NCBI GenBank assembly: GCA_963565915.1
Contig: OY751489.1
Coordinates: 4,960,001 to 5,024,000 of the forward strand
Direction: 5' to 3'
Origin: Entoloma clypeatum
Lineage: Eukaryota; Basidiomycota; Agaricomycetes; Agaricales; Entolomataceae
DNA: 64,000 bases
Both the position numbers and the translations under genes were made by a program. Shown here piece by piece: positions 22,868-32,829 of the stretch. How positions within the stretch are numbered: position 1 is the first letter of the stretch; every line of letters starts with the position of its first letter. The notes under the pieces were generated by a model that saw nothing but the letters and a program-made list of their open reading frames with translations, had not been told where the DNA came from and made no database searches.

Positions 22868-24284
22868 TGGATCCAGTGCGTCGATATTCACGTCGGGTTA
22901 TCAGGCCAGCCTCGTATTCTCGAAGACGCAGCTCCCGCTCTTGAAGATCAAGCTTACGTCTTTTCGTCTCTTGCTCTTCGTTGATACGAGCCATGGCGAT
23001 ATTGAGTGATTTTCTAGGATGGAAAAATACGTTCAGTCGAAGATTTATAGCACATAAAAACATACTTTTGCATGGAAACGAAAGTATCCTCCAAAGAACG
23101 CTTCTTTGGGATAGATGCATTGCTTATTTTCGCCTTTGCGATCGCAGTATCGAGTTTAGCTGAGCCGAACACAGATGGCTTGGGACCTCGTTTACCACGA
23201 TCTGGAGTTTGGACACCTGAAACCATCGGAGGAGCATTTTCTTGACCAGGTGGGGTTGGAGCAGGGCCCAGAGATGGCATATCAGTGGAGTCGGTATTGT
23301 CAACGGAATCCTGAGCTGGTTGGATATTCTGGTCCAAAGCAAGGAGTCTGGGATCGATCATGGAATTGGGGATAGGAACTGGAGTCTCCGTCATACGAAA
23401 ACGAGCCATTTCACGACCGTTTGGTCCAAAACCAGTCGCGATAGCAACAGGGTTTAGATTCGGATGTGTCGCGCAGAGAACATGAAGTTCGGGAAAGAAG
23501 GGAAAGGCTTTCGTAATCTGTTCTGTACTCGAAGCAATGATTAGCATGTAGTTTTAATAAGTTCGTGTCATCGCACCCCATAGGTTTTTCGCCTCTTCTG
23601 TGGTTGTTTCATCCGGACCTGTAACAGGGACCTTGTACCGTGTCTGTTCCTCATTGCCATCACCTTCAGTTTCTTCAACACCCGCCCCGGTTTGGCGAAG
23701 CCGTTTGGCATGCTCCCCATACTGCTTTCGGAGTCTGGTAGCATTGAGCTTGAATAACACGCAACGACGAAAGAAAAACTCACCCGTCCCACTTATTTTT
23801 AACTCGTTTCCATGCTGACGCGGAATCGGCAGTCACGTATGTGGGCACAAGCTGCTCGGCAAGGCGCTTGAAGACCTTTGCCTTGCTTTTCCCGCTTGAG
23901 TTCTAGGGAAACTTCAAAGTCAGTATGTTGCAAACCCGGCGAGGCACATATTCTCACCTCATCCTTGTTCTTACCCACGATAACCTTCCTGTTTTCCGGT
24001 TCCCCAACGAGTGCAATTAGTTTCCATGTGAGATGATGTTTGTTGTCGGCCCAGGGAATGGGCCCAAGTTGTCCTTTAGTTGTTGCACCAGTCATATTAA
24101 GTTGTTAGAGATTATTAAAAGAGTGTGTTGTATGAAAAGAGTGTGTAGGTATCGCGAGTGCGTAAGGTATCGCGATGCGTCGTTCAATGTGACCGTACCA
24201 GTGACTATTTGTGACGTGATGTTACCACCTCCTGAAAAAGCCAGAAAAAGCCAAAGCCGCTTTTCAACTTTGAGTGCCCCTAGT

Positions 24285-25464
24285 ATCGGACACATGAACT
24301 CCTCACTCGCATCTACTGGTGGCCTACCATACTGCATGATGTGAAGAAGTACGTGAAGGGTTGCGACACTTGTCAATGCAACAAGATTAACCGACAAAAG
24401 CGACATGCTCTGCTACATCCCCATGCAGCACCAAGTCACCCATGGGAAGACATAGGAATCGACGTCGTGGGACCAATACCAGAATCTGATGGAAAAAAAC
24501 GCAATTCTGGTCATCACGGATAGACATTCAAAGATGCTTCACCTCATTCCAACAACCGTGGAACTATCAGCTGAAGGATTAGCCAAGATCTATTGGGATC
24601 AGATATGGAAGCTTCATGGGATCCCCAAGAAGATCATCAGCGATAGGGGACCGCAGTTCGCCGCGAAATTCATGGAGATACTCTGCCACATGTTAGGGAT
24701 CAAGAGGAACCTGTCCACCACATACCACCCACAGACTGATGGACAGGCCGAGCGATCGCATCAGGAGACGGAAGTGTTCTTATGAAACTTTGTCAACCAT
24801 CTACAGGATGATTGGGCTGAATGGATCGCAATCGCAGAGTTCCAGTACAATGACAACAAACATCAGGCGACGAAGCACACCCCATTCTACCTCAACTATG
24901 GTTTACATCCATGGAAGGGAGAGCTCATGTTAGAAGATACCAATCCGGCTGCCAATGACTTCTTGAAAAAACTCAAACAGGCACGAGAAGAAGCCAATGC
25001 TGCGCTGAAACAAGCACAGGATCAGATGAAGAAGACAGTTGACACACGGCAAAGTCCGTCTTGGAACTACCACATCGGAGACAAGGTGTGGCTGGAAGGA
25101 ACTAACATCAGGACCGATCGCCCCTCAAAGAAACTTGATGCACTCTGACATGGACCATTCAAAGTCCTAGAGAAGAAAGGAGCTAGCACGTACCTTCTTG
25201 ATCTTCCAAAGACTTGGAAGATGATTCACCCTGTGTTCAACGAGACCCTGTTGTCACCATATGAAACTCCGAAGTACAGGACGAGAAGAGTACCATGTGT
25301 CTACGATCCTAGACTCTCGAAAGTTCCACAGAAAGATCCAGTACCTCGTCCAGTGGGAAGAATATGGTCCAGAAGAGAACACATGGGAACCTCGAGCTAA
25401 TGTTCAGAACGCTCAAGATTTGATCTGTGATTTCCATTGGCAGAACCCGTCTCGCCCACGATAA
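24285..25464 (+). pseudogene. Gypsy E+ pol, second part (integrase and chromodomain), decayed
   Basis: Resumes pol after the Harbinger insertion. The zinc-binding HHCC end, integrase core with SDRGPQFAAKF and GQAERSHQETE, GPY/F region and chromodomain (NTWEPRANVQNAQDL) are visible. Breaks: an extra A in the A-run near 24489, TGA for CGA at 24783-24785 and 25146-25148, and a deletion before the chromodomain near 25270. The same frameshift and stops occur in E-. Confidence 0.88.
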
Positions 25465-25598
25465 AAGACAGCTCTCAGAATCCATGACAAGTATCGACCT
25501 CATCAGTCAACCACACACCGAGTTCCCCGCTCTAGTCCTTTTCCCTGCCCAATATAGCCTCCCCCTTCTTCTTCTATCTCTCAACCATCCTCGCCGCC

Positions 25599-25970
25599 AT
25601 GTTCAACACCACCGTTACCTCCACCTCCACCACCGACATCAACCCCGCCATCGCCGCCCTCATGAACGAAGCACTCTCCATGAGAGACCAAATCCATGCT
25701 CTCAAAACTTCCCTTGCTGACCTCCTCCATCGCCAGATGCATATCCGGCTTCACTCGCTGTCCAACCTACCCGTCGCCCTGAGTCCCGGGGAAAAACAAA
25801 TTCTCGGAAATTACACCAGAACCCTCGTAATCGAGAATCGACGTATTCGGCTGGCTATCAAAGGCCTAGAACTCGCCATAGCCATCAACGAGGAGTTGAT
25901 ATATGATTGGAGCCTCAAGGAAAGTCCGAACTGGTCCGATCCCAGCAACAACGAGAGATGGGGACAGTGA
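25599..25970 (+). CDS. ORF3 of Gypsy E+, 123-aa protein of unknown function
   Basis: MFNTTVTSTSTTDINP to NNERWGQ. Aligns over its whole length with the 122-aa ORF3 of copy C, by eye roughly 60% identical, with the core ALSMRDQIHAL / LHRQMHIRLH / NYT.TL..ENRR.RLA..GLE conserved and changes mostly conservative. It is intact even though pol beside it has several stops. No family is recognised. Confidence 0.7.
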   Translation: MFNTTVTSTSTTDINPAIAALMNEALSMRDQIHALKTSLADLLHRQMHIRLHSLSNLPVALSPGEKQILGNYTRTLVIENRRIRLAIKGLELAIAINEELIYDWSLKESPNWSDPSNNERWGQ

Positions 25971-26004
25971 CTCTGTGAGGACACAGAGCTTGGAGAGGGG
26001 AACA
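25971..26004 (+). promoter_or_regulatory. Stem-loop and polypurine tract of Gypsy E+
   Basis: CTCTGTG-AGGA-CACAGAG hairpin at 25971-25988, directly after the ORF3 stop. Then 16 nt including GGAGAGGGGAACA lead to the 3' LTR. The outer pair is C-G here and G-C in copy C. Confidence 0.6.
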
Positions 26005-26201
26005 TGTTATGGACTCCACGGTATGAAGATCACGACATATCTTTTACTTATCGGCCCGACTCGGCGCCCTCTTACGAGCTTACTATGTCTAATGTCTACT
26101 TTCGCAACCTTCGATTTCCAGTCTGACTCATTACATTACTTCGCCTTTCCACTTTCCTGCATACTCTGCCCAAACCTTGGAACGCTTTGTTAAGCATAAC
26201 A
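26005..26201 (+). repeat. 3' LTR of Gypsy E+, same internal deletion
   Basis: 197 bp with the same CTTCG-bounded deletion as the 5' LTR but a different sequence type (GGACTCCACGG versus AGACTCTACGG), so the two LTRs are not a simple identical pair. Confidence 0.9.
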
Positions 26202-26206
26202 AACAC

Positions 26207-26500
26207 CCTGCCTTCGAGCCCAACAGCCCCCCACTCGTCTCACTCATGCCCAACAGCGTCCACTTGCGCCCAACAATGTCCACTGACGCCCAATGGCGCC
26301 CACTCATGCCCACCAGCATCAGACGGCAAGACTCAGACGCTACATGCATGTGCTGTCCAGTAGCACACACTCGTAGCCTAGTACAGTATATATTATGAGT
26401 CTGGTCCGGTTTTCCAAGGTGATGATGTAAAATTGAGACCATTGCGGTCCTCGGTCCTTCCTTTTTGGGGGTCAAAAACGAGACCAAACTGAACTTTCAA
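26207..26500. mobile_element. Non-autonomous hAT-like element, right portion
   Basis: Continues the element from 14493: more GCCCAAC-type minisatellite units (26215-26320), then a GGTCCGG/CGGTCC-rich end resembling 55510-55682. The outer end is degenerate (CTGAACTTTCAATCA near 26490), and no target duplication was identified. Confidence 0.55.
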
Positions 26501-26744
26501 TCACATGTGTTCCTGGGTTCACGGCAAAGACAATGTCGGGTCATGTACCGATCATTGAATATAGCAAAGACCCTATAATCTGCTGAAATTGTGATTGAAG
26601 CACAGCAGTGGCGATGCCAGCATTTGCTGTTGGCTTGTATCCAGTAGGTAGAGGAGTCTTGGCAAACATTGCATTTGTCATGCTGAATCTCTCTACTACT
26701 TTCTGTAAATAAGCACATTGAATCGTGTTCTTGGTATGCGTGAT
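26501..26744 (-). pseudogene. Copia K, RT/RNase H linker fragment
   Basis: Minus-strand peptide with TPLPTGYKP and IGSLLYSMIGT, the conserved copia stretch between RT and RNase H. It is the downstream continuation of 27260-28466, separated from it by the MITE. RNase H itself is missing. Confidence 0.75.
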
Positions 26745-26752
26745 GCACATTC

Positions 26753-27251
26753 TAGTGTTTTGAAGTCCAGTCTCAAAGACCTAGAACTGGACCAGAACCA
26801 GACTGGTAAAGACTGGTGAAAGACTGGACTGCAGTCTCAAGTTTCATATTTTTAAGAATTGACCAGTCTCAGGTTCTTCAAATTTTGGAAAAAAAGAAGA
26901 CTGGCTTAATACCAGTCTTGATTTGAGACTCAAAAAATGCAAACTGGTCATAGGTCCACACAGGTTCATATAGGTTCACATAGATTTTGTTTATCAAGGC
27001 TTCTATAAAATGTTTTGAAATGTGTCATAAATGATATTCTGAAACAGTTTTAATAAATTGGAAAATAACCAGTTTAAACCAGTTTGAACCAGTCCTGGTT
27101 TACTTTTTTCAGAAAGGAAAGACTGGTTTACCAGTCTTTGACCAGTCCAGTCCTGGTTTCAGTTTTTTGGAGAAACCACTCAACCAGTCTTGGTTCTAGG
27201 TTCTTAACTTTTTGGGCAAAAAACCGGACTGGACTGGACTTTCGAACACTA
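26753..27251. mobile_element. hAT-type MITE inside copia K
   Basis: 499 bp, ends TAGTGTTTTGAAGTCCAGTC and (reverse) TAGTGTTCGAAAGTCCAGTC. 8-bp target duplication GCACATTC / GCGCATTC with one difference. The interior is filled with CCAGTCTGG-like motifs and has no coding potential. Confidence 0.8.
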
Positions 27252-27259
27252 GCGCATTC

Positions 27260-28466
27260 TCAAGAATTCAGTGGGTTCACCTAGATCACGAGATTCCCAA
27301 ATAGGCATGAATTCAGCTCTTTTAACAGTTGTAAGCTTAACGTCTGGTCCCATGAACATTGCGTCATTGACATAGATTATTGCTAGTATGATGGTTCTGT
27401 TCGGGGAATAGAAAACAAAGATTCCAGCATCAGATATGACCCTTCGGAAACCTAGTTTCTTCATGGATATCTCCATGGCATGCCACCATGCAAGTCCAGC
27501 CTGCTTTAAACCATAAATTGCCTTATGTAGGTGCCAAACAAGAAGTTCTTTGCTTTTTATTTTGAAGCCTCTGGGTTGCATCATGTATAACTCTTCCTGG
27601 AGTTTCCCATAAAGGAAAGCGACAGTTATGTCTAGCGTGAGAATCACCCAACTCTCAAGCACGGCGGTAGTGAGCATGATACATACTGTCTCGAATCGAA
27701 CTATGGGAGAGAATACCTCGTCGAAATTGATTCCCTCGATTTGCGAGAACCCTTGTGCAACAAGCCGAGCCTTTTTACGGCCGTCGGTCTTTATGTCAAA
27801 GACCCATTGTGATCTGATGGCCTTCCGTCCGGTCGGTAAAGGTGTTAGATCATAGACATCACGCCGCTTGATGTTATCAAGTTCCTTACGGCATGCGTCC
27901 AACCACTCATCCTGGAGGTTTTTCGGCATTTTGGCAATGTCGCGAAACTTCATCTCCCGGATATCACGGAACTGTGAGAGATTAGATTCAGAGTGAGGAA
28001 CAGCTGATGCAAGTAGCACGTTCAACTCAGCAATCTGTTTCGTGTCTCCCCCTCGTTTCCAAACTAATTGTTCTAGGTACAAGTTAAATGCTTTTGGACC
28101 TAGCTCCACATCATTCATCATTTCGCGCAGTAAGCTCTCCGCATCCGTATCTTCCAAAGGTTCATCATCAGGAACTTTGGGGTCATCGGGAGGAGTACCG
28201 GAAGATCCACTAGGCCCTGCGTCGGGTGGGGCTAAGGGGGAACTAGGTTCCACTTCTTCCTGTTGTGATCAGGGAACATTGCGGAGCCGGGAAGGTTCAC
28301 GCTGCTGTTTCTCTCGATTCACGGCTTCACGCCAAGAGCATGTGCAATTGATATTGTGTTGTTGTTGCGCAGGGTGCCGTTGCTCCCCGTAGATGTTGCC
28401 TTCCCATTGTGGTGGGTTAGCATTCCTTTGTGGTTGAGGGACATCAGCAGGTGGAGGATTCACCGG
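27260..28466 (-). pseudogene. Copia K, RT region
   Basis: Ty1/copia RT from an acidic/proline linker (EPSSPLAPPDAGPSG) through KARLVAQGFSQIEGINFDEVF, LDITVAFLYGKL and IYGLKQAGLAWW. The catalytic box reads YVND in place of YVDD, a G-to-A change that removes an essential Asp. The start at 28253 is followed upstream by a stop and a frame change. The piece abuts Gypsy E- at 28467. Confidence 0.85.
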
Positions 28467-28868
28467 TGTTATGCTTAACAAACTGTTCCAAGGTTCGGGC
28501 AGAGTATGCAGGAAAGTGGAAAGGCGAAGAGCAAAGTGATTGCTAAATCTAAGGAATCTACTATAGTACAAGAGGTTTATATAGGTACTGACTATAGGCG
28601 GTAGCGGATGAGTCAGTACTGCGGAAGGCAGTGCGCATGAGTAAGGCGACTGCGGAAGGCTATGTACAGTGAGTAAGCCGACTGCAGAAAGCGAGTCAGC
28701 GTGGGAGTGAAGTATACTAAAGGGGATGACGAAGTAATGTAATGAGTCAGACTGGAAATCGAAGGTTGCGAAAGTAGACATTAGACATAGTAAGCTCGTA
28801 AGAGGGCGCCGAGTCGGGCCGATAAGTAAAAGATATGTCGTGATCTTCATACCGTGGAGTCCATAACA
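28467..28868 (-). repeat. 3' LTR of Gypsy E-
   Basis: 402 bp, sequence type GGACTCCACGG, undeleted: TATATAAACC and AGATTTAGCAA are present. The stem-loop CTCTGTG-AGGA-CACAGAG (minus strand) lies at 28885-28902, 16 nt away. Confidence 0.9.
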
Positions 28869-28902
28869 TGTTCCCCTCTCCAAGCTCTGTGTCCTCACAG
28901 AG

Positions 28903-29274
28903 TCACTGTCCCCATCTCTCGTTGTTGCTGGGATCGGACCAGTTCGGACTTTCCTTGAGGCTCCAATCATATATCAACTCCTCGTTGATGGCTATGGCGA
29001 GTTCTAGGCCTTTGATAGCCAGCCGAATACGTCGATTCTCGATTACGAGGGTTCTGGTGTAATTTCCGAGAATTTGTTTTTCCCCGGGACTCAGGGCGAC
29101 GGGTAGGTTGGACAGCGAGTGAAGCCGGATATGCATCTGGCGATGGAGGAGGTCAGCAAGGGAAGTTTTGAGAGCATGGATTTGGTCTCTCATGGAGAGT
29201 GCTTCGTTCATGAGGGCGGCGATGGCGGGGTTGATGTCGGTGGTGGAGGTGGAGGTAACGGTGGTGTTGAACAT
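28903..29274 (-). CDS. ORF3 of Gypsy E-, 123 aa
   Basis: Apparently identical to ORF3 of E+ (MFNTTVTSTSTTDINP to NNERWGQ). Still open in a grossly deleted element, which here reflects recent duplication and not selection. Confidence 0.65.
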   Translation of the reverse strand: MFNTTVTSTSTTDINPAIAALMNEALSMRDQIHALKTSLADLLHRQMHIRLHSLSNLPVALSPGEKQILGNYTRTLVIENRRIRLAIKGLELAIAINEELIYDWSLKESPNWSDPSNNERWGQ

Positions 29275-29408
29275 GGCGGCGAGGATGGTTGAGAGATAGA
29301 AGAAGAAGGGGGAGGCTATATTGGGCAGGGAAAAGGACTAGAGCGGGGAACTCGGTGTGTGGTTGACTGATGAGGTCGATACTTGTCATGGATTCTGAGA
29401 GCTGTCTT

Positions 29409-31670
29409 TTATCGTGGGCGAGACGGGTTCTGCCAATGGAAATCACAGATCAAATCTTGAGCGTTCTGAACATTAGCTCGAGGTTCCCATGTGTTCTCTT
29501 CTGGACCATATTCTTCCCACTGGACGAGGTACTGGATCTTTCTGTGGAACTTTCGAGAGTCTAGGATCGTAGACACATGGTACTCTTCTCGTCCTGTACT
29601 TCGGAGTTTCATATGGTGACAACAGGGTCTCGTTGAACACAGGGTGAATCATCTTCCAAGTCTTTGGAAGATCAAGAAGGTACGTGCTAGCTCCTTTCTT
29701 CTCTAGGACTTTGAATGGTCCATGTCAGAGTGCATCAAGTTTCTTTGAGGGGCGATCGGTCCTGATGTTAGTTCCTTCCAGCCACACCTTGTCTCCGATG
29801 TGGTAGTTCCAAGACGGACTTTGCCGTGTGTCAACTGTCTTCTTCATCTGATCCTGTGCTTGTTTCAGCGCAGCATTGGCTTCTTCTCGTGCCTGTTTGA
29901 GTTTTTTCAAGAAGTCATTGGCAGCCGGATTGGTATCTTCTAACATGAGCTCTCCCTTCCATGGATGTAAACCATAGTTGAGGTAGAATGGGGTGTGCTT
30001 CGTCGCCTGATGTTTGTTGTCATTGTACTGGAACTCTGCGATTGCGATCCATTCAGCCCAATCATCCTGTAGATGGTTGACAAAGTTTCATAAGAACACT
30101 TCCGTCTCCTGATGCGATCGCTCGGCCTGTCCATCAGTCTGTGGGTGGTATGTGGTGGACAGGTTCCTCTTGATCCCTAACATGTGGCAGAGTATCTCCA
30201 TGAATTTCGCGGCGAACTGCGGTCCCCTATCGCTGATGATCTTCTTGGGGATCCCATGAAGCTTCCATATCTGATCCCAATAGATCTTGGCTAATCCTTC
30301 AGCTGATAGTTCCACGGTTGTTGGAATGAGGTGAAGCATCTTTGAATGTCTATCCGTGATGACCAGAATTGCGTTTTTTTCCATCAGATTCTGGTATTGG
30401 TCCCACGACGTCGATTCCTATGTCTTCCCATGGGTGACTTGGTGCTGCATGGGGATGTAGCAGAGCATGTCGCTTTTGTCGGTTAATCTTGTTGCATTGA
30501 CAAGTGTCGCAACCCTTCACGTACTTCTTCACATCATGCAGTATGGTAGGCCACCAGTAGATGCGAGTGAGGAGTTCATGTGTCCGATACTGTCCTGGAT
30601 GTCCAGCCACTGGTGCATCATGTGACTCGAACATCAATTCTTGTCGTAATTGTGGGTCTGGCGGGACATAGACTCGTTCTCCTGCATAGGTGATCCCTGC
30701 TGATACCAATGAGGATTCTTTTTTAGGCCCTGCGCTACTTCTGTCTCCATGCGGTTTGAACCCTTGATGCATGCAATCCACGGATTTTCAATGGTCGTGA
30801 CGTTTCCAATTTTGATGGAATCAGATGTTTCACCCCCTTCAAAGAATTGTTCCTCCGTGAACATCTCCATTTGTACCACATCTTCTGATTCCAACCGTTT
30901 CAAGAACAGTCCCTCCTTGAGCATTTGGTCACTGTCCTGTGGTTCGAGTTCTGCTTCATACCAGGGTAAGCGTGACAGGATGTCCGCTTTCGCATTGGTC
31001 TTGCCGGGCACATGCCATAATTCGAAGTCATAGTCTTGTAACTTCATTTTCCAGCGTTGCTGTCGTTGATTCAGGTCCTGAGGACGACAGAAATATTCCA
31101 GGTTCTTGTGATCGGTCAAGATTTCGAAACGTTCCCTGGCTTCGAGCAGATAGTGTCTCCAATCTTTTATGCTCTGTTGGTCCCCAAGTAAATGCCGTAC
31201 CGCCTGTGAGCGCGTGAGAGGTTTCGCGATGTTTGAGTACCCTTCAATAAAACATCGATAGAAGTTAGCAAATCCAAGGAACTTCTGTACTTTCTTTTTT
31301 GATGTGGGTGCTCGCCAGTTTCGAATTGTATCCACCTTCTCAGTTTCCATCTCAACATGTCCCTCACCAACCACATATCCCAATATAGGACATTTTGTTA
31401 CTTCCCATAAACACTTCTTCTCCTTTAGGAACAAATCATTGTCTGATAGGATCTGTAGGATTTCTTCAGTGTTTCGCGCGAGTTCTTCCTTGGTTTTACC
31501 GATAACCATGATGTCATCCATGTAGATCACGCAGATACGTCGGCGGATCTGGTCCCGGAATAGACTAGCCATCATTTGAGAGAACATTCCCGGGGAGTTG
31601 CAAAGACCGAAAAACATGACCAATGGTTCGAACCATCCTCGACTGGTGAGGAAGGCAGCTTTCCATTGGT
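29409..31670 (-). pseudogene. Gypsy E- pol remnant
   Basis: Chromodomain, GPY/F, integrase, RNase H and RT pieces with the same frameshift in the A-run (near 30384) and the same TGA codons as E+. Part of RNase H is deleted (LTRSQAVRHLLGDQQS joins to IKDWRHYLL near 31190). RT still contains YMDDIMV. Confidence 0.88.
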
Positions 31671-32427
31671 TGTTGGGATGATGATGGGGTTCGGGATACA
31701 GGTAAGGATTGAAAATGAGTCCCTGTTTTAGGCGTCTGTTCAATATCTGACTGCGCAGAGTCAAAAGTAAATTCGTCAGGGGACTCGTCGGCGGAATCGG
31801 TGGCAAAATGTTCAGAGTATTTCCTCTGTAAATCTCTAAGGAATCTCTGTTCCTGCGCGTCTGTTGGTCGCGAGAAGGGGTCAAGTCTCTCGTTTCGTGC
31901 CCAATGGTTGTATTCAGTCTGTTGTTCTTCAGTGGTGAAGTGGGCATAGATCTGCTGCTTCGAGTAAGACATGATGATGTGGCTCTGGGACGTCTCGATG
32001 TGAGCGTCCTAATCAATCTTCTGATAACAGTTGTCTGGACACTGATAAACTCTCTGATCTCTGTGATCCGACCTGTCTGAGGTCCTTCTTGAACGCGAAA
32101 ACTTTCGAGTTCGTTCTGTCGGGCATTGTAACGCCCGATCTGGTGTTGCCGAGCAAGATGGATGCTCTCTGCTATCTCGCCGTGGGGGTGATGCTTGTCG
32201 TTGTCTAGTTCTTTGTCAAGCACCTGCTGTAGGATGCGACGGATCTCCGATTCAATGTACTGCTGGATGAGTGTAAAATCGATACTGTCTCGAGGACTTA
32301 GCTCCTCCTGTTGGGCTTCTGGCGTGCTGAATGGGTTACTGGTGAAGTCTTCAAAGAAGCGCGACGTCTTGACTCATCTGGTAGTTGCTCTCTTCGCTCT
32401 GGGCAAACCTAACGAGATTTAGCAACT
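31671..32427 (-). pseudogene. Gypsy E- leader, gag lost
   Basis: The leader ORF is present but runs straight into RT (PHHHPNN joined to QWKAAFLTS), making a 529-codon chimeric frame from 32223 to 30634 with no biological precedent. The ATG used in E+ is ACG here. PBS TTGCTAAATCT lies at 32415-32425 on the minus strand. Confidence 0.75.
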
Positions 32428-32829
32428 TGTTATGCTTAACAAACCATTCCAAGGTTCGGGCAGAGTATGCAGGAAAGTGGAAAGGCAAAGAGCAAAGTGA
32501 TTGCTAAATCTAAGGAATCTACTACAGTACAAGAGGTTTATATAGGTACTGACTATAGGCGGTAGCGGATGAGTCAGTACTGCGGAAGGCAGTGCGCATG
32601 AGTAAGGCAACTGCAGAAGGCTATGTACAGTGAGTAAGCTGACCGCGGAAAGCGAGTCAGCACGGGAGCGGAGTATACTAAAGGGGATGACGAAGTAATG
32701 TAATGAGTCAGACTGGGAATCGAAGGTTGCAAAAGTAGACATTAGGCATAGTAAGTTCGTAAGAGGGCGCTGAGTCGGGCCGATAAGTAAAACATATGAT
32801 GTGGTCCTCATACCGTAGAGTCCATAACA
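32428..32829 (-). repeat. 5' LTR of Gypsy E-
   Basis: 402 bp of the GGACTCTACGG sequence type, with the primer donor AGATTTAGCAA at 32501-32511 (minus strand). The 11-nt complement lies just inside the element. Confidence 0.9.

Larger units (their letters stand above)
20310..24095 (-). pseudogene. Harbinger Myb/SANT-like second gene, interrupted by a TRIM
   Basis: Accessory DNA-binding protein that recruits the transposase in this superfamily. Five exons: 24095-23958, 23902-23784, 23734-23577, 23522-23066, and 23013-20310 with the TRIM inside. Introns are 55, 49, 54 and 52 bp with GT-AG ends. Taking out the TRIM and one TGGAT leaves exactly 375 codons (374 aa plus stop), a strong check on the model. 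The trihelix/SANT region spans GPIPWADNKHHLTWKL to WKRVKNKWDGLRKQYGEHA; FPFFPELHVLC follows at ~145; a charged coiled coil (KLDLQERELRLREYEAGL) lies near the C-terminus. Only the insertion breaks it. Confidence 0.85.
18759..24281 (+). mobile_element. PIF/Harbinger DNA transposon with two genes
   Basis: Terminal inverted repeats of about 37 bp begin AGGGGCACTCAAAGTTGAAA at both ends and appear identical. A 3-bp target duplication AGT (18756-18758, 24282-24284) fits this superfamily. It carries the usual pair of divergently placed genes: a DDE transposase (plus) and a Myb/SANT-like protein (minus). Length is 5,523 bp, or about 3,072 bp once the internal TRIM and its duplication are removed. Confidence 0.93.
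14499..26201 (+). mobile_element. Gypsy copy E+, Tf1/sushi-type, hosting a Harbinger insertion
   Basis: Bounded by 197-bp LTRs and a perfect 5-bp target duplication AACAC (14494-14498 and 26202-26206). Internal order matches copy C. Removing Harbinger 18759-24281 plus one 3-bp duplication rejoins pol. Pol carries at least five CGA-to-TGA stops and two frameshifts. It shares a 3-kb perfect-looking inverted segment with F, and its 3' part with E-. Confidence 0.93.
28467..32829 (-). mobile_element. Gypsy copy E-, internally deleted
   Basis: Two 402-bp LTRs (28467-28868 and 32428-32829) enclose only ~3.56 kb. A deletion joins the gag leader to RT near 31670, and another removes part of RNase H near 31190. 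Flanks ACCGG and ACATC do not match, so there is no target duplication. Many private changes are shared with E+ (see findings). Confidence 0.9.

Noticed and set aside
30634..32223. 529-codon fusion ORF in Gypsy E-
   Set aside because: Produced by a deletion joining the leader to RT; it lacks gag and protease and is not a conserved arrangement.
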